DNA of 18,854 bases from Colimorpha_A sp045591885 (GTDB lineage: Bacteria > Bacillota > Clostridia > Oscillospirales > CAG-272): positions 1 to 18,854 of the forward strand of contig JAZNTT010000038.1 in NCBI GenBank assembly GCA_045591885.1, read 5' to 3'. This document shows, one piece after another, positions 1 to 6,882 of this stretch. The position numbers and the translations under genes are program-made. Under the pieces are notes generated by a model, which saw nothing but the letters and a program-made list of their open reading frames with translations, was not told the DNA's origin and made no database searches. Numbering within the stretch: position 1 is the first letter of the stretch; each line of letters opens with the position of its first letter.

Positions 1-47
1 ATCGGACTTGAAGCCTAAGAGGGTTATGACCAAAGTAAATTTAATAT

Positions 48-132
48 GGGAGTGTTCCCGAGTGGCCAAAGGGGGCAGACTGTAAATCTGTTGTCTTCGA
101 CTTCGGTGGTTCGAATCCACCCGCTCCCACCA
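48..132 (+). tRNA. tRNA-Tyr (anticodon GTA)
   Basis: The sequence folds as a class II tRNA. The acceptor arms are GGGAGTG and CGCTCCC with one G-T pair, and the anticodon loop CTGTAAA puts GTA at 82-84. There is a long variable arm (TGTCTTCGACTTCG region), a T arm with GGTTCGAATCC, and an encoded CCA at 130-132. The long variable arm together with GTA fits bacterial tRNA-Tyr. The promoter is not visible in the 47 bases upstream, so the tRNA may be part of a cluster that begins outside the window. Confidence 0.95.
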
Positions 133-175
133 AAACGAAAATCCTGTCGATTCTTGTCGGCAGGATTTTCGTTTT
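132..175 (+). terminator. Intrinsic terminator of tRNA-Tyr
   Basis: A long inverted repeat (132-150 with 157-175, one mismatch) starts right at the CCA end of the tRNA and closes with a TTTT run. The stem core is AAAATCCTG/CAGGATTTT. It would end transcription of the tRNA unit. Confidence 0.85.
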
Positions 176-177
176 GT

Positions 178-277
178 ATTATTCACTATTCACTATTCAT
201 TTTTCATCATTCATTCGACAGGATTTCCAATGAATAATGAAGTCGCTTGCGCTGATGAATAATCAATAATGAATAAT
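178..277. repeat. Small element with 23-bp terminal inverted repeats (MITE-like)
   Basis: The left end (178-200) and the reverse complement of the right end (255-277) match at 20 of 23 positions, both built of ATTATTCA-type units. The interior includes a GTCGCTTGCGC stretch. There is no coding potential. The layout fits a non-autonomous palindromic intergenic repeat. Other copies would have to be found elsewhere in the genome to prove mobility. Confidence 0.5.
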
Positions 278-425
278 TACGGTGTCGACTTTGCCGTTAT
301 GCAAAATATTTTATTAAATAGCTTCTTTGTGCTATACATCATTTTTCCCGTTTTTTCATTCCATGCAACGGATTTCATTACCATTCTGCACACCTCGGGG
401 ATAATTATTTTTACAAACTTGTTGA

Positions 426-445
426 AACAGTAAAATTTTACTGTT
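426..445. promoter_or_regulatory. 20-bp perfect palindrome, candidate operator
   Basis: AACAGTAAAATTTTACTGTT is a perfect 20-base inverted repeat centred 25 bases before the -35 box of the NifU-like/GGGtGRT operon. Its position just upstream of a -35 suits an activator or a repressor site. It lacks a GC-rich stem with a T tail, so it is unlikely to be a terminator. No cognate regulator gene lies nearby. Confidence 0.5.
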
Positions 446-460
446 ATTTTCATAAATCTC

Positions 461-489
461 TTGATTTTGGGAAGAAAATCTATTATAAT
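461..489 (+). promoter_or_regulatory. Promoter of the NifU-like/GGGtGRT operon
   Basis: TTGATT (461-466) and TATAAT (484-489) are separated by 17 bases. Transcription would start near 496, leaving a short leader before the AAAGGAG ribosome binding site and the ATG at 528. Confidence 0.8.
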
Positions 490-527
490 ATTCTATTGGA
501 AAATAAAAATCTCAAAGGAGACAAAAA

Positions 528-1235
528 ATGAGCAATTGTCCTTACGCTGTTACTCACGAAGTTGAGAACATGACACACGTTGCCAAAGGCCCTTACCACG
601 GTCCTGCTCCCATCCCGGAAGAGGGTAAATGGGTTCAGGTCAAGGAGATAAAGGACGTCAGCGGTTTCACACACGGAATCGGCTGGTGCGCTCCTCAGCA
701 GGGCTGCTGCAAGCTTACTCTTAACGTTAAAGACGGAATCATCCAGGAGGCTCTCGTTGAGACTCTCGGTTGCTCCGGAATGACACACTCTGCCGCTATG
801 GCGTCCGAGATCCTCATCGGAAAGACTCTTCTTGAGGCACTCAATACAGACCTCGTCTGCGACGCTATCAACACCGCAATGCGCGAGCTCTTCCTCCAGA
901 TCGTATACGGAAGAAGCCAGTCCGCGTTCTCCGAGAACGGACTTAACGTAGGTGCTTCTCTTGAAGACCTCGGTAAGGGTCTCCGTTCGCAGGTCGGTAC
1001 CATGTTCGCTACCACGAACAAGGGTCCCCGTTACCTCGAGATGGCTGAGGGCTACGTAACCCGTATTGCTCTCGACGACGAAGATCAGATCATCGGCTAC
1101 GAGTTCGTAAACCTCGGCAAGATGATGGACTTCATTAAGAAGGGCGACGATGCTAACACCGCACTTGAGAAGGCAAAGGGCAACTACGGTCGCTTCAACG
1201 GTGCTGCTAAGTACATCGATCCCCGTCACGAATAA
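528..1235 (+). CDS. NifU N-terminal-like iron-sulfur cluster scaffold protein
   Basis: This 235-residue cytoplasmic protein resembles the NifU_N/IscU scaffold fold, which assembles Fe-S clusters on cysteines before transfer to target proteins. The hallmark seen is ETLGCSGMTHSAAMASEIL (78-96), the counterpart of the GCG-x-A-x-ASSS segment of IscU, followed by GKTL. Other cysteines are C4, C54, C60, C61 and C111. It is longer than IscU (~130 residues): an N-terminal ~50-residue extension and a C-terminal part after residue 130 (SAFSENGLNVGASLEDL) differ from the classical family, and the usual third-cysteine HCS motif is not evident. The start is supported by AAAGGAG. The stop lies 18 bases before the next start, so the two genes are one operon. 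Codon use is strongly biased (AAG, CTC/CTT, GTT), suggesting high expression. Family assignment is firm; a role in supplying clusters to a dedicated partner is inference. Confidence 0.85.
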   Translation: MSNCPYAVTHEVENMTHVAKGPYHGPAPIPEEGKWVQVKEIKDVSGFTHGIGWCAPQQGCCKLTLNVKDGIIQEALVETLGCSGMTHSAAMASEILIGKTLLEALNTDLVCDAINTAMRELFLQIVYGRSQSAFSENGLNVGASLEDLGKGLRSQVGTMFATTNKGPRYLEMAEGYVTRIALDDEDQIIGYEFVNLGKMMDFIKKGDDANTALEKAKGNYGRFNGAAKYIDPRHE

Positions 1236-1253
1236 TAAGAGGAGGACAAGATA

Positions 1254-2252
1254 ATGGCTTTGTTTGAAGGTTACGAAAGAAAAATAGACAAAATTAACGG
1301 TGTCCTCGCTCAGTACGGTCTTAACTCTGTTGAAGAGTGCCGTGAGATCTGTAAGGCAAAGGGCTTCGATCCCTACGAGATCGTAAAGGGCATCCAGCCG
1401 ATCGCATTCGAGGACGTTGCTTGGGCATACTGCGTAGGCGCAGCTATCGCAATGAAGAAGGGCTGCGTAAAGGCAGCTGACGCTGCTGAAGCTATCGGTA
1501 TCGGTCTTCAGGCGTTCTGTATCCCCGGCTCCGTTGCTGAGGACCGTAAGGTAGGTCTCGGACACGGAAACCTCGGCGCAATGCTTCTCCGCGACGAGAC
1601 TAAGTGCTTCGCATTCCTTGCAGGTCACGAGTCGTTTGCAGCGGCAGAGGGCGCTATCGGTATCGCACGCTCCGCTAATAAGGCGCGTAAAGAGCCCCTC
1701 CGCGTTATCCTTAACGGTCTCGGTAAGGACGCAGCGCAGATCATTTCCCGTATCAACGGATTCACCTACGTTCAGACTCAGTTCGACTACTACACGGGCG
1801 AGCTTAAGATAGTTAAGAAGTGGAAGTACTCCGACGGCGAGCGCGCAGCAGTTAACTGCTACGGATGCGACGACGTTCGTGAGGGCGTTGCGATCATGCA
1901 CCACGAGGGCGTTGACGTTTCCATCACCGGTAACTCCACCAACCCCACCCGCTTCCAGCACCCCGTTGCAGGTACCTATAAGAAGGAATGCATCGAGCAG
2001 GGCAAGAAGTACTTCTCAGTCGCTTCGGGCGGCGGTACGGGACGTACCCTCCATCCCGATAACATGGCGGCAGGACCTGCTTCCTACGGTCTTACCGATA
2101 CCATGGGAAGAATGCACGGCGACGCTCAGTTCGCTGGTTCTTCCTCGGTTCCCGCTCACGTTGAGATGATGGGCTTCCTCGGCGCAGGTAACAACCCGAT
2201 GGTCGGTATGACCGTTTCGGTTGCAGTCGCTGTCGAAGAGGGAAGCAAGTAA
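1254..2252 (+). CDS. GGGtGRT protein, conserved family of unknown function
   Basis: This 332-residue protein carries the name-giving motif GGGTGRT at 259-265, in the context SVASGGGTGRTLHPDNMAAG. Homologues occur in anaerobic bacteria and archaea and are typically found next to a NifU-like scaffold gene, as here. The biochemical role is not established as far as I know. Visible features are a CxxC pair (C202, C205 in NCYGCDD), HHEG at 216-219, further cysteines at 29, 33, 60, 71, 89, 118 and 246, and glycine-rich stretches at 307-318. There is no signal peptide or membrane segment, so it should be cytoplasmic. The cysteine content and neighbour suggest that it is the client of the scaffold and may bind an Fe-S cluster, but this is inference. 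AGGAGG precedes the start. Like its neighbour it shows high-expression codon bias. Confidence 0.88.
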   Translation: MALFEGYERKIDKINGVLAQYGLNSVEECREICKAKGFDPYEIVKGIQPIAFEDVAWAYCVGAAIAMKKGCVKAADAAEAIGIGLQAFCIPGSVAEDRKVGLGHGNLGAMLLRDETKCFAFLAGHESFAAAEGAIGIARSANKARKEPLRVILNGLGKDAAQIISRINGFTYVQTQFDYYTGELKIVKKWKYSDGERAAVNCYGCDDVREGVAIMHHEGVDVSITGNSTNPTRFQHPVAGTYKKECIEQGKKYFSVASGGGTGRTLHPDNMAAGPASYGLTDTMGRMHGDAQFAGSSSVPAHVEMMGFLGAGNNPMVGMTVSVAVAVEEGSK

Positions 2253-2264
2253 TTTTATAAAACG

Positions 2265-2292
2265 AAACGGACGCATTTCTGCGTCCGTTTTT
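2265..2292 (+). terminator. Intrinsic terminator after the GGGtGRT gene
   Basis: An 11-bp perfect stem, AAACGGACGCA (2265-2275) with TGCGTCCGTTT (2280-2290), closes a TTTC loop and runs into a T tract. It lies 12 bases after the stop codon. Confidence 0.9.
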
Positions 2293-2345
2293 CCGTCTTG
2301 TCTCTTTCTCGGCAAAACTATTTTGGGGAAGGTCAATAATTTCTC

Positions 2346-2374
2346 TTGACAAAACGATCTGAAAGTGATATAAT
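2346..2374 (+). promoter_or_regulatory. Consensus promoter of the esterase lipoprotein gene
   Basis: TTGACA (2346-2351) and TATAAT (2369-2374) are both perfect and are 17 bases apart. Transcription should begin near 2381, about 67 bases before the start codon. Confidence 0.88.
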
Positions 2375-2447
2375 GTGGACAAAACGTACTCGGAATAAGA
2401 TTTCTTTTGTTTCTTCGAGTAATTAAATACGATTCAGAAAGGCAATT

Positions 2448-3791
2448 ATGATGAACACATTAAAAAAACTTTTCGCAGCAGTTTTGCTTATATCTTTGGT
2501 ATTTGCGTGCTTTTCGTGCGAAAAATCTGACAACAAGGATAATAATAATACCGAACCTGCTGAAAAGGGCGCTTTTTTCGACATAACGGTCAAATCACAA
2601 GAGGTGAAGAAATTTGTTTCTGACCGCCCTTATGATAAAAACAAAGAGGACGTTACGATTATTTTGGTCACGGGACAGTCAAATTTTGAACCCCGCGCAG
2701 GATATATTTGGCAGCTGGGTTCTTATAAAGAGGGTAAAACCCAAGTGTATCCCGACGCGCCTACTCAGGTTCCTGCCGGAATAGCATATTCGTTTGGCGT
2801 AGATGAGGTCTTTACAGGTCTCGATAACGCACATGATATGAATTACATCTCCGATCCCGCCAAGGGGAACATGAAGGTGGGAGGAGTTACGCCTTCCTTT
2901 GCGGTCAAGTGGAATGAGCTTACCGGAAGTAAGGTCGTCTTCATACAGGCAGCGCGAGGAGGAACGGGTATACACGAATGGGTACCGTACCCGGCGCGGT
3001 ATTTATGCGTCAATTGCAATCATAACGGCAAGAATATGTGCTATTCGAATGCCGTAAAGGCGTTTCGCAACGCGTACAATTGGTTGTCTCAGAGGTATAA
3101 TATAATATACACCGGATACATATTTAATCAGGGCGAGCACGATGAAAACCGCCCCGCTGGATGTACGGTCCATGACGCGCAGAGCTATTATGATGCTTAT
3201 ATGGAGATGCACAACGGCTTTAAGAAGGATCTCAATCTCGATTTCGGCGGTATTTCTGTCGTAAGAGCCGATTTGGCAGGAGCAGGTGTGCGTCACTGCC
3301 GTTCATATACCATAGCAAGAGGCGCACAGTACCGCTTGACGAACAACGAAAATGATATATTTATGCTTTCAATGATAAGTGAGACCTGCGGTGATGGTAG
3401 GATGGATATGGGCGGTTCTCACTATGTACAGTCAACGTTCAATCAAATGGGCAAGGAGATGGCGGAAAACCTTTACACCTCTCTTGGGCTCTCGAAGGCA
3501 AATGAATATAGCGGTGTTACCGTTTACGGAAACAACGGACACACCTTGGGCACGTACGATAAAGGCGGAGTTCTTACCGAGGGCGACGGCGTCATTGGTA
3601 ACCGACTCTCTCCCCGCGGGGTTCTGGTGAGGCTTAATGCGTTGAGCAACGCCAATACTGTTAATTACACTATAACTATCAATGGTAAGAAAGAATCGAA
3701 ATACATTGATGAATACGGTCAGATAGATTGGGATGCTATAACGCGCGAAACCGGTTACACTGAGCTTACCATCAGAATAAACGTAAAATAA
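2448..3791 (+). CDS. Secreted lipoprotein, SASA/SGNH-type carbohydrate esterase
   Basis: Residues 1-20 form a lipoprotein signal peptide (KK, hydrophobic stretch, VFAC with C21; C24 is an alternative lipidated cysteine), followed by a Ser/Asn/Asp-rich linker. The body resembles the sialate O-acetylesterase (SASA, DUF303) branch of SGNH hydrolases, which remove acetyl groups from sugars. Block I is ILVTGQSN with the nucleophile S78; AARGGTG lies at 168-174; block III is FNQGEHDE near 226; and GSHYVQSTFNQMGKEMAE (323-340) supplies the catalytic histidine H325. The usual family text near block III is YQGE(S/T)D, so NQGEHD is a variant. The last ~90 residues look like a small beta-rich accessory domain. 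The start is either ATG of the MM pair, behind AGAAAGG. The gene stands alone with its own promoter and terminator. Attachment outside the membrane is well supported; the exact substrate is not. Confidence 0.75.
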   Translation: MMNTLKKLFAAVLLISLVFACFSCEKSDNKDNNNTEPAEKGAFFDITVKSQEVKKFVSDRPYDKNKEDVTIILVTGQSNFEPRAGYIWQLGSYKEGKTQVYPDAPTQVPAGIAYSFGVDEVFTGLDNAHDMNYISDPAKGNMKVGGVTPSFAVKWNELTGSKVVFIQAARGGTGIHEWVPYPARYLCVNCNHNGKNMCYSNAVKAFRNAYNWLSQRYNIIYTGYIFNQGEHDENRPAGCTVHDAQSYYDAYMEMHNGFKKDLNLDFGGISVVRADLAGAGVRHCRSYTIARGAQYRLTNNENDIFMLSMISETCGDGRMDMGGSHYVQSTFNQMGKEMAENLYTSLGLSKANEYSGVTVYGNNGHTLGTYDKGGVLTEGDGVIGNRLSPRGVLVRLNALSNANTVNYTITINGKKESKYIDEYGQIDWDAITRETGYTELTIRINVK

Positions 3792-3836
3792 ATAACTTAA
3801 AAACGGACTTCGATCGAAGTCCGTTTTTAAGTTATT
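3791..3836. terminator. Bidirectional terminator, 46-base perfect palindrome
   Basis: Bases 3791-3836 are a perfect 23+23 inverted repeat centred on CGATCG, with A and T runs on both sides of the stem. It begins at the stop codon of the esterase gene (+) and reaches the stop codon of the minus-strand remnant, so it can serve both. Confidence 0.88.
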
Positions 3837-4256
3837 CTACTTGATCCACACCGACAGCGACCTTATGCGGGAGTGGCTTCCATTCGACTCTCATAAAGAG
3901 TGCCGTAAGTATAATGGGCTTTCCAATGAGGTCGAATATCGGGAAGGTCAGGCAGTACCAGACTTTCTTGTACCACTTCATTTTCTTTATTTGCTTCCGC
4001 TCCGCTATAAGCACGTAGGGGCGCGGACCATGTTTTCAATGTATGTATTAACGGTATAAGCTAACGTGAACAGGCAAATAAGACCTATTGTATGCCATGC
4101 GCTGCTCTGCGGAACGCTTGTAACTCCTAACAGCTGAACGATATACTCACTGTGCAAAACGATATTGTCGGTGACTATACAGATTATCGCTAAGTTGTAA
4201 ACAGCTGTGAACAATGCGTTTCCAATATAAATTTCGTTATTTTTCTTGATTTTTCT
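3832..4256 (-). pseudogene. Decayed C-terminal remnant, glycosyltransferase-like membrane region
   Basis: Two overlapping minus-strand frames read as one protein tail when a base is restored in the AAAA run near 4034. The upstream frame gives NNEIYIGNALFTAVYNLAII and a second hydrophobic stretch (HTIGLICLFTLAYTVNTYIE). The downstream frame gives KHGPRPYVLIAERKQIKKMK and then TFPIFDLIGKPIILTALF and VEWKPLPH before the stop. Such an ending, with membrane segments followed by VEWKP-x-PH, recalls the C-terminus of family 2 glycosyltransferases of the processive membrane type. The catalytic domain is absent: the frame is closed by a TAA at 4257-4259 and the ABC exporter gene follows. Neither fragment has a credible ribosome site, since the starts would be TTG or GTG. 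Decay is clear; the family name is a moderate-confidence reading. Confidence 0.55.
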
Positions 4257-4274
4257 TTATCCACATGATATAAT
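4246..4274 (+). promoter_or_regulatory. Promoter of the ABC exporter gene
   Basis: TTGATT (4246-4251) and TATAAT (4269-4274) are 17 bases apart. The start of transcription would fall around 4281, inside the dyad listed next. Confidence 0.72.
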
Positions 4275-4289
4275 GTTAGCATTCTAACA
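4274..4289. promoter_or_regulatory. Dyad TGTTAG-N4-CTAACA, candidate operator
   Basis: Six-base arms flank CATT directly behind the -10 box and cover the expected transcription start, a classic repressor position. It is not a CIRCE element, which has GAGTGCTAA arms 9 bases apart. No regulator gene lies beside the exporter, so the regulator would act from elsewhere. Confidence 0.45.
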
Positions 4290-4312
4290 ATTTTCTTTAA
4301 GGCGGTGAAAAA

Positions 4313-6280
4313 ATGGGACCTATGATGGGGCCTCCCCCAAGCTCGGTATCGGATAAAAATCGTGAGCCGAAGCCGAAAAACCTGCGTGAAGTTCCCTCTT
4401 GGCTGGGCAGAACTATAGGCAAATTCTTCTCACGGCTTTTCTATATATTCAAGCTCGTTTGGCAAACAAGACCGTGGATACTGTTCGTAATGATGTTCAT
4501 GGCGATTTTCGACGGCGCTATGCCTGTCGTCGGCGCGGTCATTTCTAAGGAGATAATAAACAAGCTATCGCTTTCGGGCGTTGACGGAAATGAGCTTGTT
4601 CTGAAAAGCATCGCAACGCTTCTTATCTTCCAGTTTGCGTATATTTTCCTCACGCGCCTGATGGCGCAGATAAGCTCGATACTCAACAATATCGCAGGCG
4701 AGCTTGTCGTAAACCACGTTAACGTGAAGATCATGACGAAGGCGAAGGACATCGACCTTTCGGGCTACGACCGTCCCGATTTTTACGAGAAGCTTGAAAA
4801 TGCGACCCGTGAAGCGGGACACCGCCCGATACATATTCTACGCGCAAATTTTACCGTCATAAGCACGCTTATCAGTATGGTATCGTTTATCGTCATACTC
4901 TGGGCGGTAAATCCGGGCGCGCCGTTTCTCGTTGCGGCGGTAAGTATTCCGTCGGCGATAATCAGCTTCGTTTTCCGCCGTAAAAACTTCCTTTATATGC
5001 GTCATCGCTCGAAGGACAGACGGCAGATGAACTACTATTCCTCCCTCGTTACGAACAAGGACATGGTAAAGGAAATAAAGATGTTCGGTCTAAGTGACAC
5101 CTTCATTTCGCGCTACAAGGCGGTGTTTGCCAAGTACTTTAAGGGGCTTAAACGCCTGTTCTTGACGGAGGGCTTCTGGCAGATAGGAATATCCTTTGTT
5201 TCGACCGCCGTAAACTGTATTCTCTTTATAATGATAGCAAACGGCGTTATCGAAGGGCGCTACGGTGTCGGTGACTATTCCCTCTACACGAGTGCGCTGA
5301 CCAGCATCGGCGCAGGAATAACGACGCTCATATCGACTATCGCCTCGATCTACGAGGGAACGCTTTTCATTGACAACATGATAATATTCATGGAAGAAAA
5401 GAAAAAGATCGTATCGATCCTCGATCAGCCGCGCGAGCTTAAACGCCACATCGCGCACCGCTTTGAATTGCGCGGCGTTTCGTTCCGTTATCCCGGCAGC
5501 GAGAAATACGTAATTAAGGACGTTGACCTCGTTATTGAGGAGGGAGAGACGGTCGTTCTCGTCGGTCTGAACGGCGCGGGAAAAACGACGCTTATCAAGC
5601 TTCTTACCCGTCTGTATGACCCAACCGAGGGCGTAATTCTTCTCGACGGACACGATATAAGAGAATACAAGCCCGAGGACGTTTACGCCGCGTTCGGAAT
5701 CATCTTCCAGGACTTCGGCAAGTACGCCGTGAGCGTTAAGGAAAACATAATGTTTGGTCAGATAACGAAGGAGCCGAACGAAAACGACATTCGTACCGCC
5801 GCTTATCACAGTAACTCCGATAAGTTTATCGAGGCGCTTCCCGACGGCTATGACACTCCGCTTATGAAGTATTTTGAGCCGAACGGTATTGAGCTTTCTA
5901 TCGGTCAGTGGCAGAAGCTTTCTATCGCGAGAGCCTTTTACACCGACACCGATATTCTCATTCTCGACGAGCCGACAGCGTCCCTTGACGCTATCGCCGA
6001 GCAGGAGATATACCGCCAGTTTGATGAGCTTCGCCGCGACAGAACGACAATATTCGTCTCTCACCGTCTGTCGTCAGCAACGACCGCCGACAAGATAGTC
6101 GTTCTCCAAAACGGCACGGTCGTTGAGGTCGGAACGCATACCGAGCTTATGGCGGCAGGTAAGCAATACTGCGAGCTGTTCTCGGCGCAGGCGGAAAGAT
6201 ATATCGAGGATAACGAGAGCAGAAAGCAGATGCCTCCCATGCCTCCGCCTCCGATGCCCTCGATGGGAGATCGAAAATAG
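4313..6280 (+). CDS. ABC exporter half-transporter with fused permease and ATPase
   Basis: This 655-residue protein has the layout of a type IV (MsbA/LmrA-like) ABC exporter. A cytoplasmic N-terminal ~50 residues is followed by about six membrane segments (roughly 55-350) and a nucleotide-binding domain from ~385. Visible ATPase motifs are Walker A GLNGAGKT (418-425), Q-loop Q466, signature LSIGQ (528-532, a variant of LSGGQ), Walker B DILILDEPT (547-555) and H-loop H584. It should dimerise with itself or a partner. Both ends are unusual: the N-terminus reads MGPMMGPPPS and the C-terminus is rich in Met and Pro (QMPPMPPPPMPSMGDRK). The SIGQWQK form of the signature is often seen in peptide- and lantibiotic-type exporters, so a peptide or lipid substrate is plausible, but no precursor peptide gene is nearby. 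AAGGCGGTG serves as ribosome site; the gene is monocistronic. Confidence 0.9.
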   Translation: MGPMMGPPPSSVSDKNREPKPKNLREVPSWLGRTIGKFFSRLFYIFKLVWQTRPWILFVMMFMAIFDGAMPVVGAVISKEIINKLSLSGVDGNELVLKSIATLLIFQFAYIFLTRLMAQISSILNNIAGELVVNHVNVKIMTKAKDIDLSGYDRPDFYEKLENATREAGHRPIHILRANFTVISTLISMVSFIVILWAVNPGAPFLVAAVSIPSAIISFVFRRKNFLYMRHRSKDRRQMNYYSSLVTNKDMVKEIKMFGLSDTFISRYKAVFAKYFKGLKRLFLTEGFWQIGISFVSTAVNCILFIMIANGVIEGRYGVGDYSLYTSALTSIGAGITTLISTIASIYEGTLFIDNMIIFMEEKKKIVSILDQPRELKRHIAHRFELRGVSFRYPGSEKYVIKDVDLVIEEGETVVLVGLNGAGKTTLIKLLTRLYDPTEGVILLDGHDIREYKPEDVYAAFGIIFQDFGKYAVSVKENIMFGQITKEPNENDIRTAAYHSNSDKFIEALPDGYDTPLMKYFEPNGIELSIGQWQKLSIARAFYTDTDILILDEPTASLDAIAEQEIYRQFDELRRDRTTIFVSHRLSSATTADKIVVLQNGTVVEVGTHTELMAAGKQYCELFSAQAERYIEDNESRKQMPPMPPPPMPSMGDRK

Positions 6281-6296
6281 TTTTAATTTCATTTTG

Positions 6297-6322
6297 CCTT
6301 CCCCGAAAGGGGAAGGTTTTTT
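6297..6322 (+). terminator. Intrinsic terminator of the ABC exporter gene
   Basis: CCTTCCCC (6297-6304), loop GAAA and GGGGAAGG (6309-6316) form a perfect stem with a GNRA loop, followed by six T. It sits 17 bases after the stop. Confidence 0.88.
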
Positions 6323-6620
6323 ATTGCTCGATCTACGATGTGAAATATCTTGCAAAGAAGATGCGCCACGCCCATTACCTTCTCCTGAGGGAGAAGGGGG
6401 ACCGCGGGCGTTGCGCCCGTGGTGGATGAGGAGTAAGCTCCCGATATAGAGACAAAAAACGTCAAAGTTCATTACATTCGCTTTGATATGCTCTTTGGCA
6501 CCTCATCCGAGGTTTACCTCTTACCTTCATCCCGCTAGAGAAGGTAAAACAAAATGTCGAAGCGTTTAAACGTCCGCAATAGATTGAATGTGAAGTCTTT
6601 CCGCGCCCCACAAAAAAGAA
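6323..6620. repeat. Intergenic region with degenerate hairpin repeats
   Basis: This non-coding stretch holds a row of small hairpins: CCTTCTCC-TGA-GGGAGAAGG (about 6379-6398), CCGCGGGCG-TTG-CGCCCGTGG (about 6401-6421, one mismatch), GAGG-TTTA-CCTC (about 6509-6520), and TTACCTTC with GAAGGTAA (about 6521-6547). The CCTTCTCC/GGAGAAGG and CCTTC/GAAGG stems echo the exporter terminator stem, as if it were copied and then decayed. I see no gene here. It looks like a dispersed palindromic (REP-like) intergenic repeat; copy number cannot be judged from one window. Confidence 0.5.
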
Positions 6621-6693
6621 AAGGAGGGGAATTTTAAGGGACGATTTTTATGTTTTTCCGTGTTATCATATTACTGAATAATAACGAGGTGAT

Positions 6694-6882
6694 ATGATGA
6701 GAAGAAAAATTCCCGATGAAAAAAAGATAATGCGGCAGATGGCGGAGATCGCCTTTGACCCCGAAGAAAAAACGGCAGACCGTCTGCGCGCGCTCGATAT
6801 GCTTTCGGATTATCTGAAAAACAAGAATCAAAGCGACGATGCGTTTGCCAAGCTTGATGCTCTTCTTGAAAGCATAATTTAA
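6694..6882 (+). CDS. Small protein, 62 aa, terminase-small-subunit-like helices (tentative)
   Basis: The short ORF starts at ATGATG behind GAGGTG with good spacing and ends in a strong terminator, so it is probably real. It is charged and helical, with no membrane segment and no cysteine. The segment EIAFDPEEKTADRLRALDML resembles the small helical proteins related to phage terminase small subunits found singly in clostridial genomes, where an ADR-x-RAL-x-(M/L)L helix is followed by a hydrophobic tail. There are no other phage genes around it. If the resemblance is true it may be a domesticated leftover that binds DNA; that is inference. It could equally be an unrelated small helical protein. 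Confidence 0.6.
   Translation: MMRRKIPDEKKIMRQMAEIAFDPEEKTADRLRALDMLSDYLKNKNQSDDAFAKLDALLESII

Noticed and set aside
46..237. Plus-strand ORF of 63 codons
   Set aside because: It covers the tRNA-Tyr gene, its terminator and the inverted-repeat element; no coding evidence.
483..1961. Long minus-strand open frame (492 codons) opposite the NifU-like and GGGtGRT genes
   Set aside because: It spans two well-supported genes and their gap, reads as a Val/Leu/Ser/Cys-rich mirror of their biased codons, and has no ribosome site or recognisable motif.
4274..4289. CIRCE heat-shock operator
   Set aside because: The arms are TGTTAG/CTAACA with a 4-base gap; CIRCE needs TTAGCACTC-N9-GAGTGCTAA, and the gene is not a chaperone.
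5090..6064. Minus-strand 324-codon frame opposite the ABC ATPase domain
   Set aside because: It is a complementary shadow of a gene with clear motifs; no family likeness or start signal.
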